From Duganella sp. Root336D2 (lineage in GTDB: Bacteria > Pseudomonadota > Gammaproteobacteria > Burkholderiales > Burkholderiaceae_D), in the NCBI RefSeq assembly GCF_001425005.1, contig NZ_LMDB01000037.1, forward strand, positions 5,269 through 69,268: a stretch of 64,000 nt of DNA. The letters run 5' to 3'. Within the stretch, counting starts at the first letter, position 1. Each line of letters begins with the position of its first letter. Shown here piece by piece: positions 15,080-23,769 of this stretch. Made by a program: the position numbers and the translations under genes. The notes under the pieces are model-generated. The model searched no databases, was not told the DNA's origin, and was given only the letters and a program-made list of their open reading frames with translations.

Positions 15080-17452
15080 TCATTCGCCCGGATCCACCAG
15101 TTGCGCGCCGACATAGGCATTGAAGCGGCGGATACGGCCCGTCACCTTGTCGTCTCCCTGGCGCGGCGTATAGCGGATGCCGGCCACTTCGACGGTCTTC
15201 TCCAGGTCGATCACCAGGCGGTGCGGGTGGGCCGGCGCCGGGGCTTTGCCTGCCAAAGCGGTGTGCCAGAAATCGCTGGCCTGGCCGTTGATGGCGTTCA
15301 GGGCCTGGCCGTCTTCGCGCCGGCCTTCCTCGCTGCTTACATAGGCGATAGTCCAGGAAGACTGGTTGATCGGCTGGCCTTTGGCGTCCAGCAGCGAGAT
15401 CTCGGCCACCGCCGCATATTGCTTGCCGTCGAAGGCGTCCAGCGATTCGAGGCAGAACTGGCGCCCGCTGACCGGGGCGGTAAAACGCACGTCCTGGGTG
15501 GCGCTGCCGGGCTGGAACTGGCCGCTGTGGGCTGGCGCGACGCCTGCCAGCTTCGGCTTGGACTTGTTCGGTGGGCGGGGCAGGTCGCGTTCCGGCTGCA
15601 GGCGGTCGAGGATCGGCGTTTCCAGACCGCGCAGTTCGGCGCGCTGGGGGCCGGTCAGGTCGAGCACGACGACTTCATTGCGGCCGCGTTTCAGCCAGGG
15701 TCCGGGCAGGTACATGGTTTGTGTCGGCCCGATGCTCCAGTAGCGGCCCAGGCAGCGGCCGTTGATCCAGACCACGCCCTGACCCCAGGCCGACATGTCG
15801 AGGAAAGTGTCTGCGGGTTGTCTGGCGTCGAAACTGCCGCGCCAGAACGCGGGGCCGCGCGCGCGTTGCTGTTTCCATCGCAGCGGCGGCAGTACGCCGT
15901 CGGCATCGAAGTCGATGGCGCGGATCTCCCAGTTTTCGAGTGCCAGCGGGTTGCCGCCTTTGGGCTGGAATTGCACCGGCCCGTGCAGGCCTTTGCGGTC
16001 GTGCACTTCGGGGCCGAAATTGACGCGGGCAATCGTGTATAGCAGGATCTCCAGCGTGGCCGGCTTGTCGCGCGCCGGCAGTTCGATGCCGAAGCGGCGG
16101 TGGCGGGTGTCGAAAGTGCCAACCAGCCTGCCGTCAATGTGGACCCAGGCCAGGTCGCGCACTTTGGCGGCGGACAATTTGCCGGCAGGACCCGCAGGCA
16201 GCGTGACGCGGTAGGAAACCAGGCCGCGGCTGATGTCGTAGTGCTCGATCGGTTGCGGCGATACGTCGCGTATCGCTTCTTGCGGCAGGCTGGCGAAGAC
16301 CGCGGCGGATTCCTTGAGCGTGAAGGCTGGTATCGCCATCACCGGCTGGCGCGCCGGTGGCGGCGGCAGGGTTTCGCCGGGCCGGAGGAATGGCTCAATG
16401 CCTTTGCGGTAGGCCAGGAATTTCTCGCCGACCCATCCGGCTTCGCCGATCGGGGCATCGTAGTCGTAGCTGCTGGTGTCCGGGCGGAACGGACGGTCGC
16501 AGCCGCCCCACAGGCCGAAGGTGGTGCCGCCGTGCGCCATGTACAGGCTGAAGGATCCGCCCATCCTGAGCATCTGCTGGATGTCGGCGACCGCCTTGGT
16601 GGCGGCGCCGCGGCGGTGCGGGTTGCCCCAGGTGTCGAACCAGCCGGAGTAGTATTCGCCGCACATCAGCGGACCTTGCTGCACCGCCTGCAGGGCCTTG
16701 AAGCCGGCGTCGGGGTCGGTGCCGAAGTTCGCCACCGAGAACAGCTCGGGGATGTGGGTGCGCGGGACGGCGTTGGTCGGATTGCACTGGAACAGGGGGA
16801 CGTCGAATTGCGCGTCGAGCAGGGCCTGGCGCATGGTGCGCATGTATTCCAGGTCGTCGCTGAAGAAGCCGTATTCGTTTTCGACCTGCACCATCAGGAT
16901 CGGGCCGCCGCGCGTTATCTGCTGCGCGGCCAGCACGCGGCCGACTTCCGCCAGCCAGCGCCGGGCTGGCTTCATGAAGGCTTCGTCGCGGGTGCGCAGG
17001 AAGGTGTCGCTGCTGCTCTTTTTCAGCAGCCACCATGGCAGGCCGCCCATTTCCCATTCGGCGCAGGCGTAAGGGCCGGGGCGCAGGATGACCCACAGTC
17101 CCTCCGCCTGGGCCAGGCGGCAGAATTCGGCGGCGTCGCGCTGGCCGCTCCAGTCGTAGCGGCCTTCGCGCCATTCGTGGTAGTTCCAGAACAGGTAGGC
17201 GCAGACGGTATTCAGGCCCATGGCCTTGATGGCTTTCAGGCGGTGCTGCCAGTATTCGCGCGGTACGCGGGCGAAGTGCATTTCACCGCAGCGTATCTGC
17301 AGCGCTTTTCCGTCGAGCAGGAAGTCGTCCTTGCCGATGCTGAAGCGCGCGTTGGCTGCGGCGTGCACGGTGGCGGACATCGGCAGCAGGGCCGCCCCGG
17401 CGGTGGCGGCGGCGGCACCGGCCAGCACTCGGCGGCGGTATGGGTTGGTCAT
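15080..17452 (-). CDS. GH35 beta-galactosidase, Tat-exported
   Basis: This 790-aa protein has a twin-arginine signal (MTNPYRRRVLAGAAAATAGA) followed by a GH35 catalytic barrel. Family landmarks are the substrate region GLNTVCAYLFWNYHE, LRPGPYACAEWEMGGLP, the acid/base Glu in MVQVENEYGFF and the nucleophile Glu in MCGEYYSGWFDTWG. Jelly-roll domains follow, including WINGRCLGRYWSIGPTQ and the PxxxLKxGxNEVVVLDL block. A C-terminal beta-domain near residues 650-790 may be a carbohydrate-binding module. GH35 enzymes remove terminal beta-galactose from galactans and glycan side chains. Its ATG overlaps the GH2 stop (ATGA), so translation is coupled. The likely location is the periplasm. Confidence 0.88.
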   Translation of the reverse strand: MTNPYRRRVLAGAAAATAGAALLPMSATVHAAANARFSIGKDDFLLDGKALQIRCGEMHFARVPREYWQHRLKAIKAMGLNTVCAYLFWNYHEWREGRYDWSGQRDAAEFCRLAQAEGLWVILRPGPYACAEWEMGGLPWWLLKKSSSDTFLRTRDEAFMKPARRWLAEVGRVLAAQQITRGGPILMVQVENEYGFFSDDLEYMRTMRQALLDAQFDVPLFQCNPTNAVPRTHIPELFSVANFGTDPDAGFKALQAVQQGPLMCGEYYSGWFDTWGNPHRRGAATKAVADIQQMLRMGGSFSLYMAHGGTTFGLWGGCDRPFRPDTSSYDYDAPIGEAGWVGEKFLAYRKGIEPFLRPGETLPPPPARQPVMAIPAFTLKESAAVFASLPQEAIRDVSPQPIEHYDISRGLVSYRVTLPAGPAGKLSAAKVRDLAWVHIDGRLVGTFDTRHRRFGIELPARDKPATLEILLYTIARVNFGPEVHDRKGLHGPVQFQPKGGNPLALENWEIRAIDFDADGVLPPLRWKQQRARGPAFWRGSFDARQPADTFLDMSAWGQGVVWINGRCLGRYWSIGPTQTMYLPGPWLKRGRNEVVVLDLTGPQRAELRGLETPILDRLQPERDLPRPPNKSKPKLAGVAPAHSGQFQPGSATQDVRFTAPVSGRQFCLESLDAFDGKQYAAVAEISLLDAKGQPINQSSWTIAYVSSEEGRREDGQALNAINGQASDFWHTALAGKAPAPAHPHRLVIDLEKTVEVAGIRYTPRQGDDKVTGRIRRFNAYVGAQLVDPGE

Positions 17453-20400
17453 TGCGCGGCTCCTTGCGGTGCGATGGTGAACTGGTAGGTGGTCGGCTCC
17501 AGCTTGATGCGGTATTGCGTGTGCGGCCGGCCGACCTGGCTCCAGCCGGTGTCGCCGCCGACGCCAGTCTGCACTGCGTCGACCATCAGCGAGCCGTCGC
17601 CGTGCGGGCGGATGTCGGAGCTGTGCCAGGTGCCGCGCGGGCGCGGATACAGGTCTTCGTAAGGGAAAGCCAGGGCGTTGACCGATAACGGCTGCGTGCC
17701 GCGCAGCTGCAGTCCGGTGCCGGCGCCTTTCAGCGTCAGCCAGCGCACGCCGGTCTTGTTGCCGCTTTCCTGCGGACGGATATAGTCGTGATACTGGTCG
17801 GCCAGTTTGCCGCTGTAGCGGCCGAGCGGGGCGCCGGTAATGCGGTCGCTGTAAGATTCCTGCGGTCCGCGGCCGTACCATTCAAGCGTATCCAGCGCTG
17901 GATTGCTGTCGAATCGCATGCCGATGCGGAGCGGATCCGGCAGGTCGCCGCGCAACGGGGCGAAGGTGGCGGTGACTTGCACTGCGCCTTTGCTGTCCAT
18001 GCGGTAGGTGGCGTCCCAGCGCGCGGAGCCGGCGCCGAAGATGTATTCGACGTGCACCGCGTCCTGCAGGATATCGAAGGCGCGGACATTGCGCTGTTCG
18101 CTGAATTGCTTCCAGATCGCGTGCGTTTTGCCGAGGCCCGTGCCGAGGTCGTTTTCAGTCAGTGCGCGCCAGAAGTTGGGCATGCCGCCGGTCAGCAACT
18201 GCTTGCCGCCAGCTGAATAGGCCAGCCTGCCGCTCGCCGCGTCGACCGCCAGCACTGCATCGCCTGCACGCAGTTCGACGCCGCTTCCTGCGCGCACCGG
18301 TGACACCCAGCCGCCCGAGGCCGTCACGGCGGCAGCGGATGGCGCCTGGAGCACGAACTGGCTGAAGCCGAGCACCATACCGGCCGGGACGCCGCGAATG
18401 GCGCCGGGGCGGGCTTTGGCACGCAGCGTCAGCACATATTCGTAGCGCGGATCACGCTCGAGCTTCGGCAGGACCAGCGCCACGTCAGCCGAAGACTGCG
18501 CGGGCGCATTGACGCCGGCCAGCGAGCCGCCGGCAAGCTGTATTCCGTCGCGCGCAACCGACCAGTCGAAATCAAACCCGGACAGGTCGGCGAAATCATA
18601 GCGGTTTACCACCCGCAACCGCCCCGCAGCCGGATCGCCCTCGAACACCACGGGCGAATAAACCTTCTGCACCTCGTAATACTCCGGGTCGGGCGTGCGG
18701 TCGGCCTGGATCAGGCCATCGCCCACTTCCGACATATCCTTGCGCGGATTCGGGCCATAATCCTCTCCCTGCGCCCAATAGCTGCGCCCCTGCTTGTCCT
18801 TCAACAGCATGGCCTGGTCGACCCAGTCCCAGATAAACCCGCCCTGCAGCTTGCGGTGCGAGCGGATCACCCGCCAGTAGTCCTCCATATTGCCAACGCT
18901 GTTGCCCATGGCATGCACATACTCGCACTGGATCATCGGCTGCTTGTAGCGCGGATCCTGCGCGTAGTCGATCATCTTTTCGATCGGGTCATACATCGGC
19001 GCATAGATGTCGACATAATCGTTCGGCAGATGCTCTTCGCCGATGGTGCCGTGGCCGAGGTAGCTGAGCAGCCGGTCCGGATCCTGCTCGCGCACCCATT
19101 TGGCAGCGCGTTCGAAGTTGGGACCGGTGCCGGCCTCATTCCCCAGCGACCACAGGATCACGCTGGGGTGGTTGCGGTCGCGCTGCACCATGCGGCTGAC
19201 GCGGTCCAGGTGCGCCGCCGCCCAATAGGGCTGGTAGCCGAGCTGTATCTTCTCGCGTTCGCCCGGGATGTGCCGCACGCGGTCGCCCATGCCCATGTAC
19301 TCGTGGGATTCGATGTTCGCCTCGTCCATCACATACAGGCCGTATTCGTCCGCCAGGTCGTACCAGCGCGGATCGTTCGGATAGTGAGAGGTGCGGACGG
19401 CGTTGATATTGGCCTGCTTCATCAGCTCCATATCCTTGCGCATCGATTCTTCCGACATCACGTGGAAAGTGTGTGGATCGTGCTCGTGGCGGTTGACGCC
19501 CTTGATCATTATGCGCTTGCCGTTGACGCGTACTTCGCCGTCCTTCACCTCCACGGTGCGGAAGCCGACCACGCGCGAAGTAGAGGAGACCAGCGCACCT
19601 TTGGCATCATGGAATTCAAGCAGCAGGCGGTACAGGTTTGGCGTCTCTGCCGACCACTGGCGCACGCCCGGCACTGTGCCGTGCAGCGCTTCGGCCTTGC
19701 CGGCGGTGACTGCGGTTTCCAGCGACAGCACGGCCTTCCCGCCATCCAGCAGGGTGGCTGTCAGCTTGCCTTGGGCGGCCCCCGCAAACTCGGGCTGCAG
19801 CGTGAATTCGCCGTCGCGGTAAGAGGACTTGTCCAGGGTAGCGCGCACCGCGTAGTCGCGCAGGTGGGCTTTTTGCTCGGCATACAGGTAGACGCTGCGC
19901 TCGATGCCGGAGACGCGCCAGAAATCCTGGTCCTCGAGGTAGGAGCCGTCGGCGAAGCGATACAGTTCGATGGCGACCACGTTGCTGCCGGGGCGCAGGA
20001 AGCGCGTCAACTTGAATTCGGAAGGCAGCTTGGAGTCTTCCGAGTAGCCAACTTTCCGGCCATTGACCCAGATGTAGTAAGCCGCACCGGCCGCACCGAT
20101 ATGCAGGAAGACATCGCGACCATCCCAGTTAGCCGGCAGGTCGAAGTTGCGGCGGTACGAACCCACTTCGTTCATGCTGTGCAGGATGTAAGGCTGGTTG
20201 GGCGGGAAAGGGTAGTCGCTGTTGTTGAACAGCGGCTGGCCATAGCCCTGCGCCTGCATCATGCCCGGGACCTGGATGGTCTTCCAGCGGCTGACGTCGA
20301 AGCCGGGCTTGTAAAAGTCCACCGGCCGCGATTCCGGCGTGCGCGAGTAGGCGAACGACCAGGTGCCATCGAGCGAGAGGAAATACTGCGAAGCCGCCTT

Positions 20401-20595
20401 GTCGCCCTTCAGCGCAAGGTCGCGCCGCTCGAAGTTGAAAAAGGTGGTTTTCATCGGCTCGCGGTTCACTTGAACCACTTCCGGTTGCTCCCATTCGGCA
20501 TGCTTGGTAGCGGGAGCTGCGCTGGCGGCCAGGGGGAAGGCTGCCGCCAGCGCGCTGGCCAGGGCCAGCAGGGCGGGGAATCGCGGTGTCGTCAT
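17449..20595 (-). CDS. GH2 LacZ-type beta-galactosidase, secreted
   Basis: This 1048-aa enzyme has a Sec signal (MTTPRFPALLALASALAAAF, cut near ASA) and the full LacZ domain order. Jelly roll: NWDGRDVFLHIGAAGAAYYI. TIM barrel: IKGVNRHEHDPHTFHV. Acid/base Glu: WSLGNEAGTGPN. Nucleophile Glu: PMIQCEYVHAMGNS. Beta-galactosidase small chain: EWYGRGPQESYSDR. It should release terminal beta-linked galactose. The start at 20595 is preferred over an extended ORF because it gives the signal peptide. It is first in the GH2-GH35 unit, and a perfect palindromic operator candidate lies 94 bp upstream. Periplasmic action is inferred from the signal. Confidence 0.92.
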   Translation of the reverse strand: MTTPRFPALLALASALAAAFPLAASAAPATKHAEWEQPEVVQVNREPMKTTFFNFERRDLALKGDKAASQYFLSLDGTWSFAYSRTPESRPVDFYKPGFDVSRWKTIQVPGMMQAQGYGQPLFNNSDYPFPPNQPYILHSMNEVGSYRRNFDLPANWDGRDVFLHIGAAGAAYYIWVNGRKVGYSEDSKLPSEFKLTRFLRPGSNVVAIELYRFADGSYLEDQDFWRVSGIERSVYLYAEQKAHLRDYAVRATLDKSSYRDGEFTLQPEFAGAAQGKLTATLLDGGKAVLSLETAVTAGKAEALHGTVPGVRQWSAETPNLYRLLLEFHDAKGALVSSTSRVVGFRTVEVKDGEVRVNGKRIMIKGVNRHEHDPHTFHVMSEESMRKDMELMKQANINAVRTSHYPNDPRWYDLADEYGLYVMDEANIESHEYMGMGDRVRHIPGEREKIQLGYQPYWAAAHLDRVSRMVQRDRNHPSVILWSLGNEAGTGPNFERAAKWVREQDPDRLLSYLGHGTIGEEHLPNDYVDIYAPMYDPIEKMIDYAQDPRYKQPMIQCEYVHAMGNSVGNMEDYWRVIRSHRKLQGGFIWDWVDQAMLLKDKQGRSYWAQGEDYGPNPRKDMSEVGDGLIQADRTPDPEYYEVQKVYSPVVFEGDPAAGRLRVVNRYDFADLSGFDFDWSVARDGIQLAGGSLAGVNAPAQSSADVALVLPKLERDPRYEYVLTLRAKARPGAIRGVPAGMVLGFSQFVLQAPSAAAVTASGGWVSPVRAGSGVELRAGDAVLAVDAASGRLAYSAGGKQLLTGGMPNFWRALTENDLGTGLGKTHAIWKQFSEQRNVRAFDILQDAVHVEYIFGAGSARWDATYRMDSKGAVQVTATFAPLRGDLPDPLRIGMRFDSNPALDTLEWYGRGPQESYSDRITGAPLGRYSGKLADQYHDYIRPQESGNKTGVRWLTLKGAGTGLQLRGTQPLSVNALAFPYEDLYPRPRGTWHSSDIRPHGDGSLMVDAVQTGVGGDTGWSQVGRPHTQYRIKLEPTTYQFTIAPQGAAQ

Positions 20596-20688
20596 CGGTG
20601 TCTCGTAGTTTTGTGTGTTGGACGGTATCCGGCAGCACAATCCTACGGTCGACAGCAATAGCTTACCAATGGCTTATTTCGCGGCTCC

Positions 20689-20705
20689 TATATCGGTTTG
20701 ATATA
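20689..20705 (-). promoter_or_regulatory. candidate LysR operator, site 3 (GH2-GH35 unit)
   Basis: TATATCGGTTTGATATA is a perfect 6-5-6 inverted repeat (TATATC/GATATA). It is the cleanest member of the N5-spaced subset of the shared motif. It lies about 94 bp upstream of the GH2 start, on the far side from the end of the copper receptor gene. Confidence 0.6.
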
Positions 20706-20713
20706 CCGCTTCC

Positions 20714-22807
20714 TTAAAGCCTGAAGGTCAGGCCGGCATACACCGAACGGCCCATCCCGCGCACGCCGGTCCCATAGGGAACGCCGTTCAGCGCCATGGT
20801 CATGCCCTGGCCGACATAAGCGCCGCCCAAAGGAAGCTCATAGCGCCGGTCGAACAGGTTTTCCACGCCGAAGTCCAGCTGCACTTTGTTCCAGCCATAG
20901 CTGGTGCGCAGGGCTGCCAGTGCGTAGCCGCCGGTTCGCAGCTCGTTGTGCAGGCTGGAGACGCGATCCTTCGACGTGACGGCCTGCAGCTCCAGCACAT
21001 TGCTCCAGGCGCCGAGGCGATGGTTCAGCGCCAGGCGGGTGTTCAGCGGCATCATGTTGTACAGCCTGTCGCCGGTGCTGCGGTTCTCGCCGCGCACGTA
21101 GTTGACCAGCATGTCGCCCGACAAGGTGCCGTAGCCGCCCGATGCCAGTGCGGCATGCGCCGATACCTCGGTGCCGTACAGGCGTGCATCGACGTTGGCG
21201 AAGCGCAGGTTGACGAACAGGTTCGGCTTGCAGGTGGTGAGGCAGCGCGCGTCGATGTAGTCGTTGACCCTGGTGTAGAAAGGCGAAATGGCGAAGGACC
21301 ATTTCTCCTGTGCAGGATCGTGCCATTCGATGCTGCCGGTGGCCATATGCGCCACTTCCGGCCGCAGCGATGGATCGCCGACATAGCCGTTGCCGTCGCC
21401 GGCGATATTCACCATGGCCATCGCCATGCCCCCGGTCGACCAGGTGTAGCGCTCATACAGGTTCGGTGAGCGGGTCTTGCGGGCGTAGCCGAACTTGACG
21501 GTCATGTCCTGCGAGGGCACGTAGCGCGCCTGGGCGGTCAGGTCCAGGTTATGGTCGTCGCGTTTGCGGTCGAGGGCGTTGAAGGCCGAAGCATCCTTGT
21601 TATAGCCGGAGTTATAGCCTTGCACCTTCCCGGTATCGCTGGTGACCAGTTCACCGCGCACGCCGAACTGGGTGAACCAGGCCGGATTCCAGCGGCGGTC
21701 CCATTCCGCGAAGGCGCCAAGGCGGTCGCGCTGGCCGTCGCGGATATTCCAGAAGGTGTCCGGCGCCATGCCGCCGCCGGAAGGATCCCACCAGTCGTCC
21801 AGCCGGTAGCGGCGATAGTCGGCGCCGACGCGCAGGGTATCGGGCTGCGACAGCGGGATGGTGGCCTTGACCGAGAGGCCGGTGTTCTTGCCTTCGGTAT
21901 CCATCGGCATGCCGGGAATGTTCTTCTTGGCGCCGTACCAGAACTGCTTGTCGGGGCCGAAGTTCATCGCGTGGCGGGTGTGTTCGTGGTAGGCGCGGCC
22001 TTCCAGCGTGCCCCAGCCGAAGCGTTCGAGGTAGCGCAGGTTGGCCTGCTCGCTGTCGTTGCGGGTCAGGTCCATGCGCTGGTTGGGGAAGCCCTGGTAG
22101 GGCATGCGCTGCACGCCGAGCTTGAGTTCCAGCAGGCGCGCTTCGGAGCGCATGGCCAGGGTCAGCGAATGATTGCGGGAATCATAGGCGGAGGAACCGA
22201 TTTCCTTGCCGCTGCCGTCTTCGTAATTGTGCGCCTTGATCGCGGCGCCGCGATAGCTGGCAGAGAACGTGTCGCTGGCCATGGTCGCGGCCAGGCTGGC
22301 GTCACGCACGTTGCCGTTGCCGCGGTAGACAAAGGTGGCCTGGCCTTCAAGCAGCTGCTTGCCGGCTTCTGCGAATTTCGGGTCGGCGGAGCGGACGCGA
22401 ATGGTGCCGCCGACACTGTCGCCGCCGACGCTGACGGGCGTAATGCCAGGCAGCACCTGGATCGATTCAACTTGCGATGGCGCGATATACGACAGCGCGG
22501 GATTCATGTGGTTGGCGCAGGCCGATACCAGGTCCATGCCGTCGACCTGGATGCGCAGGCGGTCGTCCGCCAGGCCGCGGATCGAGGGCAGGCCGGATAC
22601 GCCGCCGCCGCTGACCATGCTGACGCCGGCCACGGATTGCAGCAGGTTTGCGGTATCGCTGGGGAAGCCTTTCTTGCTGACGTCTACTTGCATGACGTCG
22701 GGGTTGGTACCGGTGATGATGACGCTGGGGAGGGTGGTTTGCGCGTAGCAGGGAAGGGCGGTAGCAACAGACATTGCAAGCAGGTGCTTGCGTAACTGCG
22801 GATTCAT
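20714..22807 (-). CDS. TonB-dependent copper receptor, OprC-like
   Basis: This 697-aa outer-membrane receptor has a signal peptide (MNPQLRKHLLAMSVATALPC, cut near YAQ). The plug contains LPSVIITGTNPDVMQVDVSK and RGLADDRLRIQVDGMDLVSA, followed by CANHMNPALSYI. The last block is characteristic of the OprC/NosA copper receptor group. The barrel ends VYAGLTFRL, a typical C-terminal Phe/Leu signature. GGAGAAT before the ATG at 22807 fixes the start; a longer reading would run into the neighbouring gene. The downstream partners in transcription order come before it: sialidase-like protein, redoxin and a His/Met/Cys-rich protein. It is probably regulated by copper rather than sugar. Confidence 0.85.
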   Translation of the reverse strand: MNPQLRKHLLAMSVATALPCYAQTTLPSVIITGTNPDVMQVDVSKKGFPSDTANLLQSVAGVSMVSGGGVSGLPSIRGLADDRLRIQVDGMDLVSACANHMNPALSYIAPSQVESIQVLPGITPVSVGGDSVGGTIRVRSADPKFAEAGKQLLEGQATFVYRGNGNVRDASLAATMASDTFSASYRGAAIKAHNYEDGSGKEIGSSAYDSRNHSLTLAMRSEARLLELKLGVQRMPYQGFPNQRMDLTRNDSEQANLRYLERFGWGTLEGRAYHEHTRHAMNFGPDKQFWYGAKKNIPGMPMDTEGKNTGLSVKATIPLSQPDTLRVGADYRRYRLDDWWDPSGGGMAPDTFWNIRDGQRDRLGAFAEWDRRWNPAWFTQFGVRGELVTSDTGKVQGYNSGYNKDASAFNALDRKRDDHNLDLTAQARYVPSQDMTVKFGYARKTRSPNLYERYTWSTGGMAMAMVNIAGDGNGYVGDPSLRPEVAHMATGSIEWHDPAQEKWSFAISPFYTRVNDYIDARCLTTCKPNLFVNLRFANVDARLYGTEVSAHAALASGGYGTLSGDMLVNYVRGENRSTGDRLYNMMPLNTRLALNHRLGAWSNVLELQAVTSKDRVSSLHNELRTGGYALAALRTSYGWNKVQLDFGVENLFDRRYELPLGGAYVGQGMTMALNGVPYGTGVRGMGRSVYAGLTFRL

Positions 22808-22875
22808 TTTTATTCTCCGGTGTGACGTATCGTGCGCCGCCGGGGGCGGCGGCGCAGCTGGAATAAGAGCAGGTG

Positions 22876-23211
22876 TCACACTGCGGATGGAGGTCCACGC
22901 GCCTGGTGCGGCAGATGGGATTCGCCATCGTACTGCGCCGCGATGATGGCGGTCCGAGGACCTGTGAGGTCGTGCGGTGCGGGAGCGGAGGGCCTGTTGT
23001 AGCCTGGTGCCGTGGCCGGTGCGCTGCATAGCGTGCACTGGGTGAAGCAGTCCGTCATCCCATGTTGGTCGTGGCCGTCGTGATGTTCCGCGCATGCTGC
23101 GTGATCCATCATCGGCATCGCTGCCTGCGCTGCGGCTGCGTAGCCTTGCAGTGCCACATACAGCAGCAACAGCAGGGTGACGAAGCGGCGAGTGGTGCAG
23201 TGCGAGAACAT
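22876..23211 (-). CDS. DUF2946-like His/Met/Cys-rich small protein, probable copper handling
   Basis: This 111-aa protein has a hydrophobic N-terminal segment (FVTLLLLLYVALQGYAAAA, about residues 10-28) then a metal-ligand-rich stretch, AMPMMDHAACAEHHDGHDQH, followed by CFTQCTLC. Such short DUF2946-type proteins commonly sit next to copper TonB receptors. Metal binding is inferred from the density of Met, His and Cys. It lies about 70 bp upstream of the copper receptor start, in the same direction. The C-terminal third, rich in Pro and Arg, shows no motif. Confidence 0.65.
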   Translation of the reverse strand: MFSHCTTRRFVTLLLLLYVALQGYAAAAQAAMPMMDHAACAEHHDGHDQHGMTDCFTQCTLCSAPATAPGYNRPSAPAPHDLTGPRTAIIAAQYDGESHLPHQARGPPSAV

Positions 23212-23269
23212 GTGCCCATCGTAGCGATTGGGCTGTTGTCAAACCATGAACTCGGTCAAGTTTTCGCGA

Positions 23270-23767
23270 TTAACGCATCTTTTCAATCAGGGCGGGCGTG
23301 ATGACGCCGGAGTGCGCGATGCGCTGCCCCTGTGCGTCGTACCAGTAGCTGCGCGGTTTTTCGCCGCGCCAGCGTGGATCGATGGCGTAGCGCAAGCGCT
23401 CCGGCGCCAATTCGCCGAAGCTCCAGGCATCGGCCAGCAGGTCAATGCCCGACAGGCGCTTCTTGACCATTTGCGACAGGGCCGCGTCGGACAGCGGGTC
23501 GGTGGTGATGGTGACGATGTCGAAGCCAGGGCTGGCGGCTCGCGCTTTCGACAGCACATCAAGGCTGTGCTGGCAGAATTCGCAATCCATGGACCAGACC
23601 AGGACCACGAAGGGCTTGCCTTTGTGGCTGGCGGCGATCTGCTCGACGCTTTGCGGGTCGAAGGATTTCAGGCCGGCAGCGTAGGCGGATGGCGAAGCCG
23701 CCAGCGCGGCCAGGGCCGCGATGGCTGTCGCCACGACTGCGGCGGCAAGTGGGTGGAGCATTTTCAT
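23270..23767 (-). CDS. periplasmic thioredoxin-fold (redoxin/TlpA-like) protein
   Basis: This 165-aa protein has a Sec signal (MKMLHPLAAAVVATAIAALA, cut near AYA) and a thioredoxin-like core. KGKPFVVLVWSMDCEFCQHS carries a CxxC pair (Cys-Glu-Phe-Cys) in the usual position, about residues 61-64. It probably acts as a thiol reductase or metallochaperone for copper-containing proteins in the periplasm. It starts 2 nt after the sialidase-fold gene ends, so the two are in one operon leading into the copper receptor genes. Confidence 0.75.
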   Translation of the reverse strand: MKMLHPLAAAVVATAIAALAALAASPSAYAAGLKSFDPQSVEQIAASHKGKPFVVLVWSMDCEFCQHSLDVLSKARAASPGFDIVTITTDPLSDAALSQMVKKRLSGIDLLADAWSFGELAPERLRYAIDPRWRGEKPRSYWYDAQGQRIAHSGVITPALIEKMR

Positions 23768-23769
23768 GA

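Noticed and set aside
18856..20661. 601-residue open frame antisense to the GH2 gene
   Set aside because: GH2 catalytic motifs are complete on the minus strand; the opposing frame is a codon-bias artefact.
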